Part shown: piece after piece, positions 36,736-45,155 of the stretch
Position numbering within the stretch: position 1 is the stretch's first letter
Layout of the letters: the number at the start of each line of letters is the position of its first letter
From: Segetibacter sp.
GTDB taxonomy: Bacteria > Bacteroidota > Bacteroidia > Chitinophagales > Chitinophagaceae
Direction: 5' to 3'
DNA length: 47,098 bases
Assembly (NCBI GenBank): GCA_028288485.1
Contig: JAQBNO010000101.1
Coordinates: 1 to 47,098, forward strand
The notes under the pieces: generated by a model
What the model saw: the letters and a program-made list of their open reading frames with translations, nothing else
Database searches by the model: none
Told to the model about the DNA's origin: nothing
Program-made: the position numbers and the translations under genes

Positions 36736-37003
36736 ATGGTAATATAGGAAGACACTTACCCTAAGTCCGGAAGCTTTACACCGGTTAGAAGAATGGAAAA
36801 ATGATCCTAAAATTCTTTCAACAATCATCTCCCTGTTTATAGCAATTGCATCCCCCTTTTTCAGGTACCGGCAAGGCGGAACCGTTAAAGCATTCTTTAA
36901 AAGGCAAATGGTCAGGAAGAATAAATGAGGAACATAGAATAGTTTATGAGGTAAAGGAAGAAATAATTTGATTATTTCCTGCCGGTATCATTACGATGCA
37001 TAA
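36736..37003 (+). pseudogene. Txe/YoeB-type toxin, frameshifted
   Basis: Read in three frames, this stretch gives a YoeB/Txe mRNA-interferase toxin: LTLSPEALHRLEEWKNDPK (first part), then [18 protein letters not shown] with [12 protein letters not shown] (second), and IISCRYHYDA before the stop at 37003 (third). The total of 89 codons equals the family length (about 84-90), and the catalytic-type segment EEHRIVYEV is still legible. The reading frame is broken at least three times, so it encodes no active toxin. Confidence 0.8.
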
Positions 37004-37130
37004 TATAAAATGTGCCGCACTTCTCATTATTCTCGATGCATTTGTATTAGTTTGAAAGCGAGTACATGTACCGACAGGAAACTTAAAGCATTGTGTTCTT
37101 TGAAACTGTTAAGACGGCTTATTTAATCTT

Positions 37131-37427
37131 TTATCCCAGCATTTCACTTGCAAATAAACCTTCCACTTTTTTCACAAATGCAAAATCTTTTTCCGTAACT
37201 CCGCCTGCATCATGGGTACTAAGTCTCATAGTTACCTTATTATAAACATTTGACCAGTCAGGATGGTGCTCCAGTGTTTCGGCAATTAGTGCCACTCTTG
37301 TCATAAATCCAAATGCTTCGCTAAAATCTTTAAATAAGAAAGATCTTTCAACAGCATTGTTTTTGTATTCCCAGCCGGTAAAGTTTTGGAGGTTCTTATC
37401 TATTTCATCCTGGTTATACTTTTCCAT
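37131..37427 (-). CDS. 4a-hydroxytetrahydrobiopterin dehydratase (pterin carbinolamine dehydratase)
   Basis: A 98-residue cytoplasmic enzyme that dehydrates 4a-hydroxytetrahydropterin and so recycles the pterin cofactor of aromatic amino acid hydroxylases. The active-site pattern is intact: [13 protein letters not shown] (histidine pair and tryptophan), then [11 protein letters not shown]. The length is standard. No phenylalanine hydroxylase gene is linked in this window, which is common. It is monocistronic. Confidence 0.93.
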   Translation of the reverse strand: MEKYNQDEIDKNLQNFTGWEYKNNAVERSFLFKDFSEAFGFMTRVALIAETLEHHPDWSNVYNKVTMRLSTHDAGGVTEKDFAFVKKVEGLFASEMLG

Positions 37428-37582
37428 AGAAGTTTTTTAAAGCATAAATTAATAAATTTTTTAATCATCTATCGCTGAATGTTTAGCCTGCTCTCACTCA
37501 CAGTTTGCAGCATTATTAAAATAACAGTTCGTTACTGTACCTTCCGACAATCCTGGTTTTAGTAACCCAACATGTAAGCTTT

Positions 37583-38383
37583 ATGTTAGCCAAAATTTTC
37601 CTGAAATTAACGGACTATCCTTTCTTCAGAAGGTTGATCTGGAAACCTGTCTATGAATTGTTGTCAAAAAAATTCAAAGTGAAAGATTGGTCATTTATGA
37701 ATTACGGCTACACGCCTTTTAAAAGTGAACCCTTTCTTATTCTTGATAATTCAGAGGAAATTAACCGTTACCCTATACAGTTGTATCATTACCTCGCCTC
37801 AAAAATAAATGTAACCGGAGTTGACCTGTTAGAAGTTGGAAGCGGGCGAGGCGGAGGTCTTGGTTACATCAAAAAATACCTACATCCAAAAAAGCTTGCC
37901 GGGGTAGACATCGCTTTTAGTGCAATAAAAATAGCCAGGGAGCAAATTGGTCAGGGAATCGAATTTATACAGGGAAGCGCGGAAAAACTTCCCTTAACTG
38001 ATGAAACGTTTGATGTGGTAATTAACATAGAATCATCTCATGCCTATGGTTCAGTTCCTGCATTCTTGTCGGAAGTGAAAAGGGTATTAAGGCCTGGCGG
38101 ATATCTATTATGTGCAGACATCAGGACCGCCGATGGAATGGAAACATTACAACAAGATTTACTTGCTTCAGGAATGCAACTTGTTTCAGAAGAAGATATC
38201 AGCAACAACGTAAAGCAAGCTATTGAATTGGAAGAACCGATAAAACAAAAAAGAATCCGGGAAAACATACCGGGGTGGATGCAAGAAATATTTAAGGAAT
38301 TTGCAGGGGTGGTTGGTTCAAAGGCGCACGTTCAACTTCAATCGGGCGAATTGGTGTATAAAAGATTTGTGCTGAAGAAATAA
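37583..38383 (+). CDS. Class I SAM-dependent methyltransferase
   Basis: A 266-residue methyltransferase of the Methyltransf_11 type. Motif I is DLLEVGSGRGGG (81-92), followed by the acidic residue in LAGVDIAFS (binding the SAM ribose), then GSAEKLPLTDETFDVVIN and the post motif KRVLRPGGYLL. The N-terminal lead DNSEEINRYPIQLYHYL resembles phthiotriol-type and other lipid-related methyltransferases, so a lipid or quinone-like substrate is possible, but this is inference. The first 60 residues are basic and hydrophobic and may touch the membrane. Confidence 0.88.
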   Translation: MLAKIFLKLTDYPFFRRLIWKPVYELLSKKFKVKDWSFMNYGYTPFKSEPFLILDNSEEINRYPIQLYHYLASKINVTGVDLLEVGSGRGGGLGYIKKYLHPKKLAGVDIAFSAIKIAREQIGQGIEFIQGSAEKLPLTDETFDVVINIESSHAYGSVPAFLSEVKRVLRPGGYLLCADIRTADGMETLQQDLLASGMQLVSEEDISNNVKQAIELEEPIKQKRIRENIPGWMQEIFKEFAGVVGSKAHVQLQSGELVYKRFVLKK

Positions 38384-38432
38384 GTAAAAAAGAACTGCAT
38401 TTTGCTTTTTTTGTTTTAATTACTTTTGAAGT

Positions 38433-38758
38433 ATGCGGATTAAGAAAATAAATATTAAAAACTTTAAGTCACTCGTTGATTTCGAATTGGAAGATCTAAA
38501 ACCCTTCTGAATAATCCTGCATTTTCTTTTGCAACTCCTCAAGATGAACCTGAACCCTTTGAAACGATAAATTATTTATCTGTGAAGTTTACCGGTAGAG
38601 GTGTTGGTAAAAAAACTGCAGGTAAAATTAGATTAGTAAGCAAACTATTTGAGTTAGGACTTGATATACGAGATTGCGCTTTGCATCCTGGTTGTTCAAG
38701 TGCAAAATATTTTATTAATCAATTAAGTCACGTTAGTTCACGGGCTAATCTTAAGTAA
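38433..38758 (+). pseudogene. Remnant of an AAA/SMC-like ATPase gene plus a second fragment
   Basis: The first 25 codons (MRIKKINIKNFKSLVDFELE) are the typical first strand-loop of an AAA_15/AAA_21 ATPase (OLD/RecF-like), but a stop at 38508-38510 ends it before the Walker A motif. A second uninterrupted frame without a start codon follows (about 38511-38758), reading INYLSVKFTGRGVGKKTAG, then GLDIRDCALHPGCSS, which I do not recognise. The pair looks like a deletion scar of a defence- or mobile-type ATPase gene. Confidence 0.6.
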
Positions 38759-38772
38759 CGAGATAAGAACAA

Positions 38773-39417
38773 ATGAAAAAAGTTCATTTCATCCCAGGTT
38801 TAGGTGCCGACAGCCGCTCCTTCGGATTTCTAGATCTGTCATTTTGCGATGCCCGGTTTGTTGATTGGATTAAACCTCATCCTAACGAAACCCTTCCTTC
38901 TTACGCGGAAAGAATGTTCGCGTCCATCAACGACGAAAATGCTACAATAGTAGGAATGTCGTTTGGAGGAATGCTGGCAACTGAAATAGCAAAGAAACAC
39001 CCAAATACAAAAGTGATCGTGATTGCCAGTGCGAAAACCTACCTTGAAATTCCTGCATATTTACGAATGTGGCGTCATTTTCCTGTTTATAAACTACATA
39101 CCAATAAGATCAAGAATTATTCTGCAGGCTTCGTATTAAGAATTTTAGGCGCAAAAGGTGCCGAACAAAAAAAACTTCAACAGGAAATAATGAGGGACCA
39201 CGACTCAGCTTTTATCCGTTGGGCCTTAAATGCAATCCTCAACTGGAAAAACACGGAAGTGCCAAAGAACGTCATTCATATTCATGGAAGCGCAGACAAA
39301 CTTTTACCTTATCGTTATGTAAAAGCAGACCATACAATAAATAACGGAGAACATGTGATGGTGATGGATCTTGCGGAAGAAATATCAGTGTTACTAAAGA
39401 AACTACTTACTACTTAA
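38773..39417 (+). CDS. Alpha/beta hydrolase
   Basis: A 214-residue protein of the alpha/beta hydrolase fold. The catalytic triad can be assigned: nucleophile S63 in the elbow GMSFGG, acid D175 in HGSADKLLP, and H194 in NGEHVMV. The oxyanion side is HFIPGLGAD near the start. It is small and lacks a large lid. No signal peptide, so cytoplasmic. The substrate is unknown. Its 3' end overlaps the convergent SGNH hydrolase gene by 8 bases. Confidence 0.88.
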   Translation: MKKVHFIPGLGADSRSFGFLDLSFCDARFVDWIKPHPNETLPSYAERMFASINDENATIVGMSFGGMLATEIAKKHPNTKVIVIASAKTYLEIPAYLRMWRHFPVYKLHTNKIKNYSAGFVLRILGAKGAEQKKLQQEIMRDHDSAFIRWALNAILNWKNTEVPKNVIHIHGSADKLLPYRYVKADHTINNGEHVMVMDLAEEISVLLKKLLTT

Positions 39418-40090
39418 TGTTCTGCAACACTTTCCACATTTCGTCGGCTACTAATTGATTTCCCTTGTCGTTCAGGTGCACCATATCAACCGTTAATATA
39501 CCTTGTTCCGCGTTATCAGGGTTGTTGGTGAGGTTGTAGGAGACAAACGCATTCCTTAAATCAATCACCTCAAGATCGTGCTTTACTGCAAGACTTTTAA
39601 TAACATGGCTGTACATTTCAAGTTCATCTTCGTACTGGTTACCATCTAAATTTTCCCCGATTAATGAGGGCGTACACAACACCACCTTTATTCCTGCCGA
39701 CAGTATTTTATTGATTATAGCATCGTAAAACTTTTCAAACTTTTCAACCTCCGTTCCCGTTAGTTTAGCCACCTTATCCCACACGTCGTTTACTCCGATA
39801 TAAATCACAACAATATCAGCTCCTTTTGACAGAATGTCTTCATCCATTCTCAGGTAGAGATCATACACTTTGTCTCCAAATACCCCTGCGCCAACCAGTT
39901 CGTAGTCATCATCAATTGCGTATTCTTTTAAATGTCGTAAAATCCGGGTTATATATCCACCTGGCCTGGCCCCCTGTTCGGTTATTGAATCCCCAAAAAA
40001 AACTATCTTCTTTCGTTTTTTCCTGTAATTGAGCGACATCAGGAACATACTCAAGACAAATGCAGCAAATAATATAAGCTTTGAACTCAC
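39410..40090 (-). CDS. SGNH/GDSL hydrolase, membrane-anchored
   Basis: A 226-residue esterase-type hydrolase. A hydrophobic N-terminal helix (about 5-20) followed by basic residues (NYRKKRKK) suggests a membrane anchor or signal sequence. The four SGNH blocks are present: S35 in FFGDSITEQG, glycine region VGAGVFGD, N101 in IGVND and D202/H205 in VDMVH. Likely a lipid or acetyl-ester hydrolase acting outside the cytoplasmic membrane. The substrate is not known. The start is a GTG at 40090. Confidence 0.87.
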   Translation of the reverse strand: MSSKLILFAAFVLSMFLMSLNYRKKRKKIVFFGDSITEQGARPGGYITRILRHLKEYAIDDDYELVGAGVFGDKVYDLYLRMDEDILSKGADIVVIYIGVNDVWDKVAKLTGTEVEKFEKFYDAIINKILSAGIKVVLCTPSLIGENLDGNQYEDELEMYSHVIKSLAVKHDLEVIDLRNAFVSYNLTNNPDNAEQGILTVDMVHLNDKGNQLVADEMWKVLQNIK

Positions 40091-40240
40091 GAGACTTATT
40101 TAGCGATGGATGTAAGACAGTGGCAATTTACTGTTTTTTAGCCTTCTGTTACAGCAAATAAAACGGATGGTGCGTTAACATAAGAGAGAAATAAAAGAGC
40201 AATAACCAACTAAAAAAGTTCTTTATGCTCCCCAAATGCC

Positions 40241-40270
40241 TGCAGTTGAACGGAGCGTCGCAACAACTGC
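40241..40270 (-). repeat. Dispersed intergenic repeat, copy 12 (diverged)
   Basis: On the minus strand it reads GCAGTTGTTGCGACGCTC then CGTTCAACTGCA, sharing the GTTG-[CT]G-x-C-x-CTC frame. The GCGACGCTCCGTT form is shared with copy 13. Confidence 0.5.
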
Positions 40271-40325
40271 TTCCATCAGAACTGCTGGTGACTTTCAAAA
40301 AATCACTTCAACCTGGTCGGGGTAA

Positions 40326-40351
40326 AAATAAAAAGACCGGCTTAACCGGTC
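40326..40351 (-). terminator. Intrinsic terminator of cphB
   Basis: On the minus strand GACCGG, a 5-base loop, CCGGTC and then a T-rich run (TTTTTATTTTT) form a classical terminator (stem 40335-40340 with 40346-40351), 29 bases past the cphB stop codon. Confidence 0.8.
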
Positions 40352-40380
40352 ATTCATTAATATAGATATTTTCAAAAGTA

Positions 40381-41271
40381 TTAATCCCAGTCCTTCATTA
40401 CGGGTGTGGTTTCTTCGGCCATTCGCTCTACAAACTTACGATCATGAACGAGGTAGCCGTTTCCTTTAGCACACAAATGCACTTTAATATTCTCAACACT
40501 CATCGGGTTACCTTCGGGGATGTCGGCAATGTTGCTGTGACGAATATCATGACCATCAATAATAACAACCAGGCCGCTACCAATTGCCTCCATCTGATCA
40601 CCGTCTGTAACCAACATGCCGGTATCTTCGCCAAGACCAATACCAATACAAGAAGGGTTGGAACCAACAGCCTGTGAAAGTCGTCCAAAACGGCCGCGTT
40701 TTTCAAAATGAGAGTCAAAAATTACCCCGTGCATAAAACCCAGCCCAGTAGTGATCTTCACTTCTCCTTTTAAATGAGCCCTTGATGCTTCACCTTCGTA
40801 AATCATGGTATTGCTCATCGCCATTGCACCTGCAGAGGTGCCGGCAACTACAAAATTTTCGTTTTTGTACCGGCTATGAAGGGTTCTCAGAAACTGGGTG
40901 CCACCAAATATTGAAGTAAGACGCAACTGATTGCCGCCCGTGAACATAACTGCATCACAATTTTCTATCCTCTCCTGGTAGTCTTCCTCCATAACATCTT
41001 CACGTGTTCGGATGTGCATTACGCCAACATTTGTGCAACCTATTCTGCCAAAAGCTTCCAGGTAATTATTTCCCACTTCTAATGGAATACGGGAGGCAGT
41101 AGTAATCACTTCAATCCGGGCTAAAAGACCGCCTGCTTCTTCTACAATCCTGCGTAGGATGCCCAGTTCGAAAAAATTTAGATTGTGGTGGATAGAGAGG
41201 ACCTTTTCCAATTCTGTGCCCTTATCTTCTGCACCACCAATTGCAATAAGTTTTCCTTTAATTTCCGCCAT
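40381..41271 (-). CDS. cphB: Cyanophycinase
   Basis: A serine exopeptidase of family S51 that degrades cyanophycin to beta-Asp-Arg dipeptides. The 296-residue product has the nucleophile S146 in VVAGTSAGAMAMS, the conserved VMFTGGNQLRL and the C-terminal IGLGEDTGMLV. The length is standard for intracellular CphB. It is divergent from cphA with 353 bases between the starts, so synthesis and breakdown genes may be switched from a common control region. Confidence 0.94.
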   Translation of the reverse strand: MAEIKGKLIAIGGAEDKGTELEKVLSIHHNLNFFELGILRRIVEEAGGLLARIEVITTASRIPLEVGNNYLEAFGRIGCTNVGVMHIRTREDVMEEDYQERIENCDAVMFTGGNQLRLTSIFGGTQFLRTLHSRYKNENFVVAGTSAGAMAMSNTMIYEGEASRAHLKGEVKITTGLGFMHGVIFDSHFEKRGRFGRLSQAVGSNPSCIGIGLGEDTGMLVTDGDQMEAIGSGLVVIIDGHDIRHSNIADIPEGNPMSVENIKVHLCAKGNGYLVHDRKFVERMAEETTPVMKDWD

Positions 41272-41624
41272 CTTTAGTGTTTAGACAATGATACAAATGT
41301 AATCCATTTGAGTTATTCATTATGGCAGAAGCAAGCATTTAACCAAGATCGCAATCAACTTTAGTCTTTCCTTTGTATTAATAAGGAAAACCGCGGTTCT
41401 GTTTCTCTTATTTAACTTCTTAATGGCTAAAGATATTGTATAAAATTTAAACACGCTAGCAGCAGAGAAATAAAAAAAACGGTGCGATGTCATTATCTTT
41501 CAACATATTTCCCCATTACAGGCCACAGGGGATGGTAAGCAATTTGTAATACATTAAGTTTAATTAAACTGTTTTTCATAATAATATTCATTTGCTGTAA
41601 CATCAAAAAAAAACACCACTCTTT
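41272..41624. other. Control region between divergent cphB and cphA
   Basis: The 353 bases hold both promoters. On the cphB side, TACATTTG on the minus strand (41294-41301) matches the Bacteroidota -7 element, but no -33 box was seen at a proper distance. On the cphA side no clear match was found (TTCATTTG near 41589 has one mismatch). The AT-rich stretch 41545-41600 lies before cphA. No repeat copy is present here. Confidence 0.55.
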
Positions 41625-44246
41625 ATGAAAATTGTAGAAACAAAAGTATTACGTGGTCCGAACTATTGGAGCGTTCGACGCAATAAGCTCATACAAATAA
41701 GGCTGGATCTTGAAGAGATGGAAGCACGCCCAACAAATGAGATTCCGGGATTTAGGGAAAGACTGGAAAAACTGCTTCCCAGCATGTACTCACACCGGTG
41801 TAGTGTAGGAAAGCCCGGTGGCTTTTTTGAAAGAGTGGAAGAAGGAACCTGGATGGGTCATGTAATTGAACATATGGCGCTTGAGCTGCAAACCCTCGCA
41901 GGCATGAATACGGGTTTTGGCAGAACGCGTGGCACGGGTAAAGAAGGTGAATATTATGTAGTATACAGTTATATGGAAGAAGACGCAGGTGTATTTGCAG
42001 GTGAAGCTTCAGTTAGAATTGCACAGGCACTTGCCGACGGAGTTGACTACGACCTCGAGGCCGATATTCAAACACTTCGCGAAATACGCGAAAACACCGC
42101 CTTAGGCCCTTCGACCGCCGGAATTGTAAACGTGGCTGCAAAACTGGGAATTCCGTACATCCGGCTTAACAAGCATAGCCTGGTTCAGTTGGGTTATGGA
42201 ATTCACCAGAAAAGAATTCGTGCAACAATAGCCAGTACCACTTCAAACATTGCAGTAGATATTGCAGGAGATAAAGAAGAAACGAAAAACCTGTTGGGAG
42301 CGGCAGAAATCCCTGTACCAAGAGGAACCATTATAAGAAGCCCGGAAGGATTACAGGAGGCGATTGATGACATTGGCTACCCTATCGTACTAAAACCCAT
42401 AGATGGAAACCATGGTAAGGGTGCAACCACTAACATCACTAATTGGGAGCAAGCTGTAAAAGCGTTGGAGGCAGCACAATTGTATAGCAGGAGCGTAATC
42501 TGCGAAAGGTTCATTGCCGGTTTTGATTTTAGAGTGCTGGTTATAAACCATAAGTTTGTTTGCGCAGCATTAAGAACCCCGGCAAGTGTAGTGGGTGATG
42601 GTGAACATACCATTCAATGGCTGATAGACGAAACGAATAAAGATCCGAGACGGGGATTTGGACATGAAAAAGTTTTGACACAAATAACAGTAGATGGCTT
42701 TACGGAAAAAATGCTAAACGACGTGGGTTATACACTCGATACTGTTGTACCAAAAGGCGAACTCGTACTGTTGAAACCAACCGCTAATTTAAGTACAGGC
42801 GGCACCAGTACCGATGTTACAGATGAAGTACACTCAGCCAACATATTCATGGCCGAAAGAATATCAAAAATAATCGGACTTGACATTTGCGGCATCGACA
42901 TAATGGCCCCTGACCTAAAAGTACCAATTACAGAAAACAGCGGAGCGGTACTGGAAGTAAATGCAGCACCTGGCTTTCGAATGCACATTGAACCGACGGT
43001 CGGCTTACCTCGTAATGTTTCAGAACCTGTAATTGATATGTTGTTTCCTAAAGGAACTACCGGCCGAATTCCCATTATCGCTGTAACCGGCACAAATGGT
43101 AAAACTACCACAACAAGGCTAATCGCACATATTTGTAAGGCGGTGGGTTATAAGGTTGGCTTCACCACTTCCGACGGCGTGTATATTCAGAACAACCTGA
43201 TGATGCGCGGAGATTGTACAGGTCCGGTTAGTGCACAATTTGTTTTAAAAGATCCAACCGTTGATTTTGCTGTTTTAGAATGTGCAAGAGGTGGCATTTT
43301 AAAATCGGGCCTTGCCTTTCAAAATTGCGACATCGCCATTGTTACCAATGTTAGCGCAGATCATATTGGACTTGGAGGAATCGACAACCTGGAACAAATG
43401 GCAAAAGTAAAAGCCGTAGTTCCTGAAACTGTTTTCCCGCATGGTTATGCAATTTTAAACGCTGATGACGACCTCGTTTACGAGATGAGAAAGGGCCTGG
43501 ATTGTAACGTGGCTTTTTTTAGCATGGATGAAAATAACGAACGGATCAAAGAACACTGCGAAGATGGTGGATATGCCGCAGTCTATGAAAACGGCTATGT
43601 CTCTATCTTAAAAGGCACCTGGAAGATCAGGGTTCATAAAGTAACCGATATTCCGCTTACCTACGGTGGAAAGGCGGTCCACAATATCATGAATACTTTA
43701 CCCGCTATTTTAGCCGCTTACCTGTACCGCAATATCACTATCGACGATCTTAAACAAGCTTTGCAAACATTTATTCCTTCTGCGGCTCAAACTCCCGGAA
43801 GGTTAAACCTTTTCAGGTTTAAAAAATTCCAGGTTCTGCTCGATTTTGCCCATAACCCTGCCGGACTACGGCTGCTTGGTGGTTTTATAAGTAAGATGGA
43901 TGCTTATCCAAAAGTCGGAATTATTTCAGGAACCGGCGACCGCAGGGATGAGGACATCAGGGAAGTGGGTAAAATTGCGGCTGAATATTTTGATGAGATC
44001 ATTATTCGCCAGGATAAGTACCTCAGAGGAAGAACAGCAGAAGAAATTGTCGATTTGCTTAAGGATGGGATTAGGGAATCCGGAGATGGCGAAATCCCCG
44101 TTACAGTTATTTTAAGTGAAAAGGAAGCGCTCCTTCACGCATATAAAAATGCGCAACCCGGCTCGCTGATTACGCTCCTGGCCGACAAAGTAGATGCTTC
44201 GCTGGAGCTTATTAAAAAGTTAAAAGAAGAGGAAGAGAGGGTGTAG
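41625..44246 (+). CDS. cphA: Cyanophycin synthetase
   Basis: An 873-residue enzyme that builds cyanophycin, a polyaspartate backbone with arginine side chains, as a nitrogen and carbon store. The domains follow the CphA order: an N-terminal domain (1-160, with EEGTWMGHVIEHMALELQ), an ATP-grasp domain (about 215-475, including IDGNHGKGATTNI and ENSGAVLEVNAAPGF) and a Mur-ligase-like domain with P-loop TGTNGKTTTT at about 487-496, LECARGGIL and DFAHNPAGLRLL. The length is standard. It starts divergently from cphB and ends 141 bases before tRNA-Gln. Confidence 0.95.
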   Translation: MKIVETKVLRGPNYWSVRRNKLIQIRLDLEEMEARPTNEIPGFRERLEKLLPSMYSHRCSVGKPGGFFERVEEGTWMGHVIEHMALELQTLAGMNTGFGRTRGTGKEGEYYVVYSYMEEDAGVFAGEASVRIAQALADGVDYDLEADIQTLREIRENTALGPSTAGIVNVAAKLGIPYIRLNKHSLVQLGYGIHQKRIRATIASTTSNIAVDIAGDKEETKNLLGAAEIPVPRGTIIRSPEGLQEAIDDIGYPIVLKPIDGNHGKGATTNITNWEQAVKALEAAQLYSRSVICERFIAGFDFRVLVINHKFVCAALRTPASVVGDGEHTIQWLIDETNKDPRRGFGHEKVLTQITVDGFTEKMLNDVGYTLDTVVPKGELVLLKPTANLSTGGTSTDVTDEVHSANIFMAERISKIIGLDICGIDIMAPDLKVPITENSGAVLEVNAAPGFRMHIEPTVGLPRNVSEPVIDMLFPKGTTGRIPIIAVTGTNGKTTTTRLIAHICKAVGYKVGFTTSDGVYIQNNLMMRGDCTGPVSAQFVLKDPTVDFAVLECARGGILKSGLAFQNCDIAIVTNVSADHIGLGGIDNLEQMAKVKAVVPETVFPHGYAILNADDDLVYEMRKGLDCNVAFFSMDENNERIKEHCEDGGYAAVYENGYVSILKGTWKIRVHKVTDIPLTYGGKAVHNIMNTLPAILAAYLYRNITIDDLKQALQTFIPSAAQTPGRLNLFRFKKFQVLLDFAHNPAGLRLLGGFISKMDAYPKVGIISGTGDRRDEDIREVGKIAAEYFDEIIIRQDKYLRGRTAEEIVDLLKDGIRESGDGEIPVTVILSEKEALLHAYKNAQPGSLITLLADKVDASLELIKKLKEEEERV

Positions 44247-44322
44247 GAGCGAAGATTTTGAGATTGTGCAGTTTTGAGATCTGAAGATTTGTTGAGTTAT
44301 TTTTTCAGTACTTAAAAAAATA

Positions 44323-44353
44323 TTTGGTCGAATGTGTGCAAGCCTTATTTTTG
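44323..44353 (+). promoter_or_regulatory. Promoter of tRNA-Gln
   Basis: TTTG (44323-44326), a 19-base spacer and TATTTTTG (44346-44353) match the Bacteroidota consensus TTTG-N19/20-TAnnTTTG fully. The tRNA starts 35 bases later. A GC-rich palindrome (GCCCG..CGGGC) lies between. Confidence 0.75.
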
Positions 44354-44387
44354 CACTCCAATTTACGCCCGCCTGACGGGCCAGGAT

Positions 44388-44458
44388 TGCCCGATAGTAT
44401 AATGGTAGTACGACAGTTTTTGGTACTGTTTGTCGAGGTTCGAATCCTTGTCGGGCAA
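44388..44458 (+). tRNA. tRNA-Gln (anticodon TTG)
   Basis: The acceptor stem TGCCCGA (44388-44394) pairs with TCGGGCA (44451-44457). The anticodon stem ACAGT/ACTGT (44413-44417, 44425-44429) holds the loop TTTTGGT with anticodon TTG at 44420-44422. The T-arm contains GGTTCGAATCC. CCA is not encoded. 71 bases in total. A hairpin terminator follows. Confidence 0.95.
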
Positions 44459-44496
44459 CAAAAAAGCGGATTGTTTTAAAACAGTCCGCTTTTTTA
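44459..44496 (+). terminator. Intrinsic terminator after tRNA-Gln
   Basis: AAAAAGCGGA and TCCGCTTTTTT form a stem with an inner GTTTT/AAAAC pairing. It ends in a T-run and can act on both strands. Confidence 0.85.
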
Positions 44497-44556
44497 TTTA
44501 ATAATGTTTAATGCAGTCAGCTTCCTTTTGAAACCAGCATCTCACTTTGTTCAACT

Positions 44557-44584
44557 TTGCTTGCGACGCTCCGTTTTGACCGCA
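44557..44584 (+). repeat. Dispersed intergenic repeat, copy 13 (diverged)
   Basis: It reads TTGCTTGCGACGCTCCGTTT then TGACCGCA, with the GCGACGC core shared with copy 12 and the CCGCA end shared with others. Confidence 0.5.
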
Positions 44585-44610
44585 TGAATCCTATTTGTCC
44601 TTTTTTCAAA

Positions 44611-44721
44611 TCACTGCATACGTTTTATCCTTTTTTTCATGATATCAATGTGCTCGATAACCTTTTCAATACTTCGGCGGGGAATTTTTAAATCATTTAT
44701 TACCCGCTGCCCATTGCTCAT
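44611..44721 (-). CDS. Small hypothetical ORF (36 residues)
   Basis: The frame MSNGQRVINDLKIPRRSIEK with VIEHIDIMKKRIKRMQ is basic and helical. Its ATG overlaps the TGA of the preceding ORF (ATGA), the usual mark of translational coupling. No family is recognised. It may be chance, but the overlap and helix pattern are suggestive. Confidence 0.3.
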   Translation of the reverse strand: MSNGQRVINDLKIPRRSIEKVIEHIDIMKKRIKRMQ

Positions 44722-44915
44722 GTGTTTGTTTTAGAAGAAGTTCTATTTGAAATACATCGACCAGAAAGAACCAATGCGTATAGAAAATAAACACACGCCA
44801 ATAATGATACTAAACTGTGTAACAATATCGCCTGAAAGGTAACCCGCCAGGTGCCTGCTACCGGTTCGTATATTAACCCATACGTTGCTATAACGAAAAT
44901 CGTAATCAACAACAA
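44718..44915 (-). CDS. Hypothetical two-helix membrane peptide
   Basis: A 65-residue frame beginning at a TTG with two hydrophobic stretches (LLITIFVIATYGLIY and LLHSLVSLLACVYFLYALVL). It follows the DUF350 gene on the same strand by 36 bases and is joined to the next small ORF by an ATGA overlap. A competing frame (44743-44940) covers the same region, so the true frame, or a broken gene, cannot be decided by eye. Confidence 0.35.
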   Translation of the reverse strand: MLLITIFVIATYGLIYEPVAGTWRVTFQAILLHSLVSLLACVYFLYALVLSGRCISNRTSSKTNT

Positions 44916-44951
44916 GCACTACGCACCGGTACATTTTCAATACATGTAGTT

Positions 44952-45155
44952 CTATTGAATGGCTGATGCAATAATAATGGCCATCGACACCATGAAGAAG
45001 CCTGCCAATACCGCCAAAGCCAGGTTGTTTTTTTCGAGTATTTCCCGCCGTAGGTTATGTTTCGGCGTTAATACCTCTATAAGTATAAAGACCGCTAGAA
45101 GTATCCCAATTCCTAACAAGGCATACACGACGGAAGCGATTATAGCATTTTGCAT
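44952..45155 (-). CDS. DUF350 domain membrane protein
   Basis: A 67-residue protein with two membrane helices and the DUF350 pattern: VVYALLGIGILLAVFILIEV, LTPKHNLRREI, then EKNNLALAVLAG, the loop before the second helix (FFMVSMAIIIASAIQ). DUF350 proteins are small inner-membrane proteins of unknown function. This one carries a single unit. It may be transcribed with the small ORFs below it. Confidence 0.82.
   Translation of the reverse strand: MQNAIIASVVYALLGIGILLAVFILIEVLTPKHNLRREILEKNNLALAVLAGFFMVSMAIIIASAIQ

Noticed and set aside
23226-37003. Sequencing error as the cause of the broken Rpn and YoeB genes
   Set aside because: Neighbouring long genes are all intact, while these two carry several stops and shifts each, and in Rpn also a lost start codon. 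Real decay is more likely.
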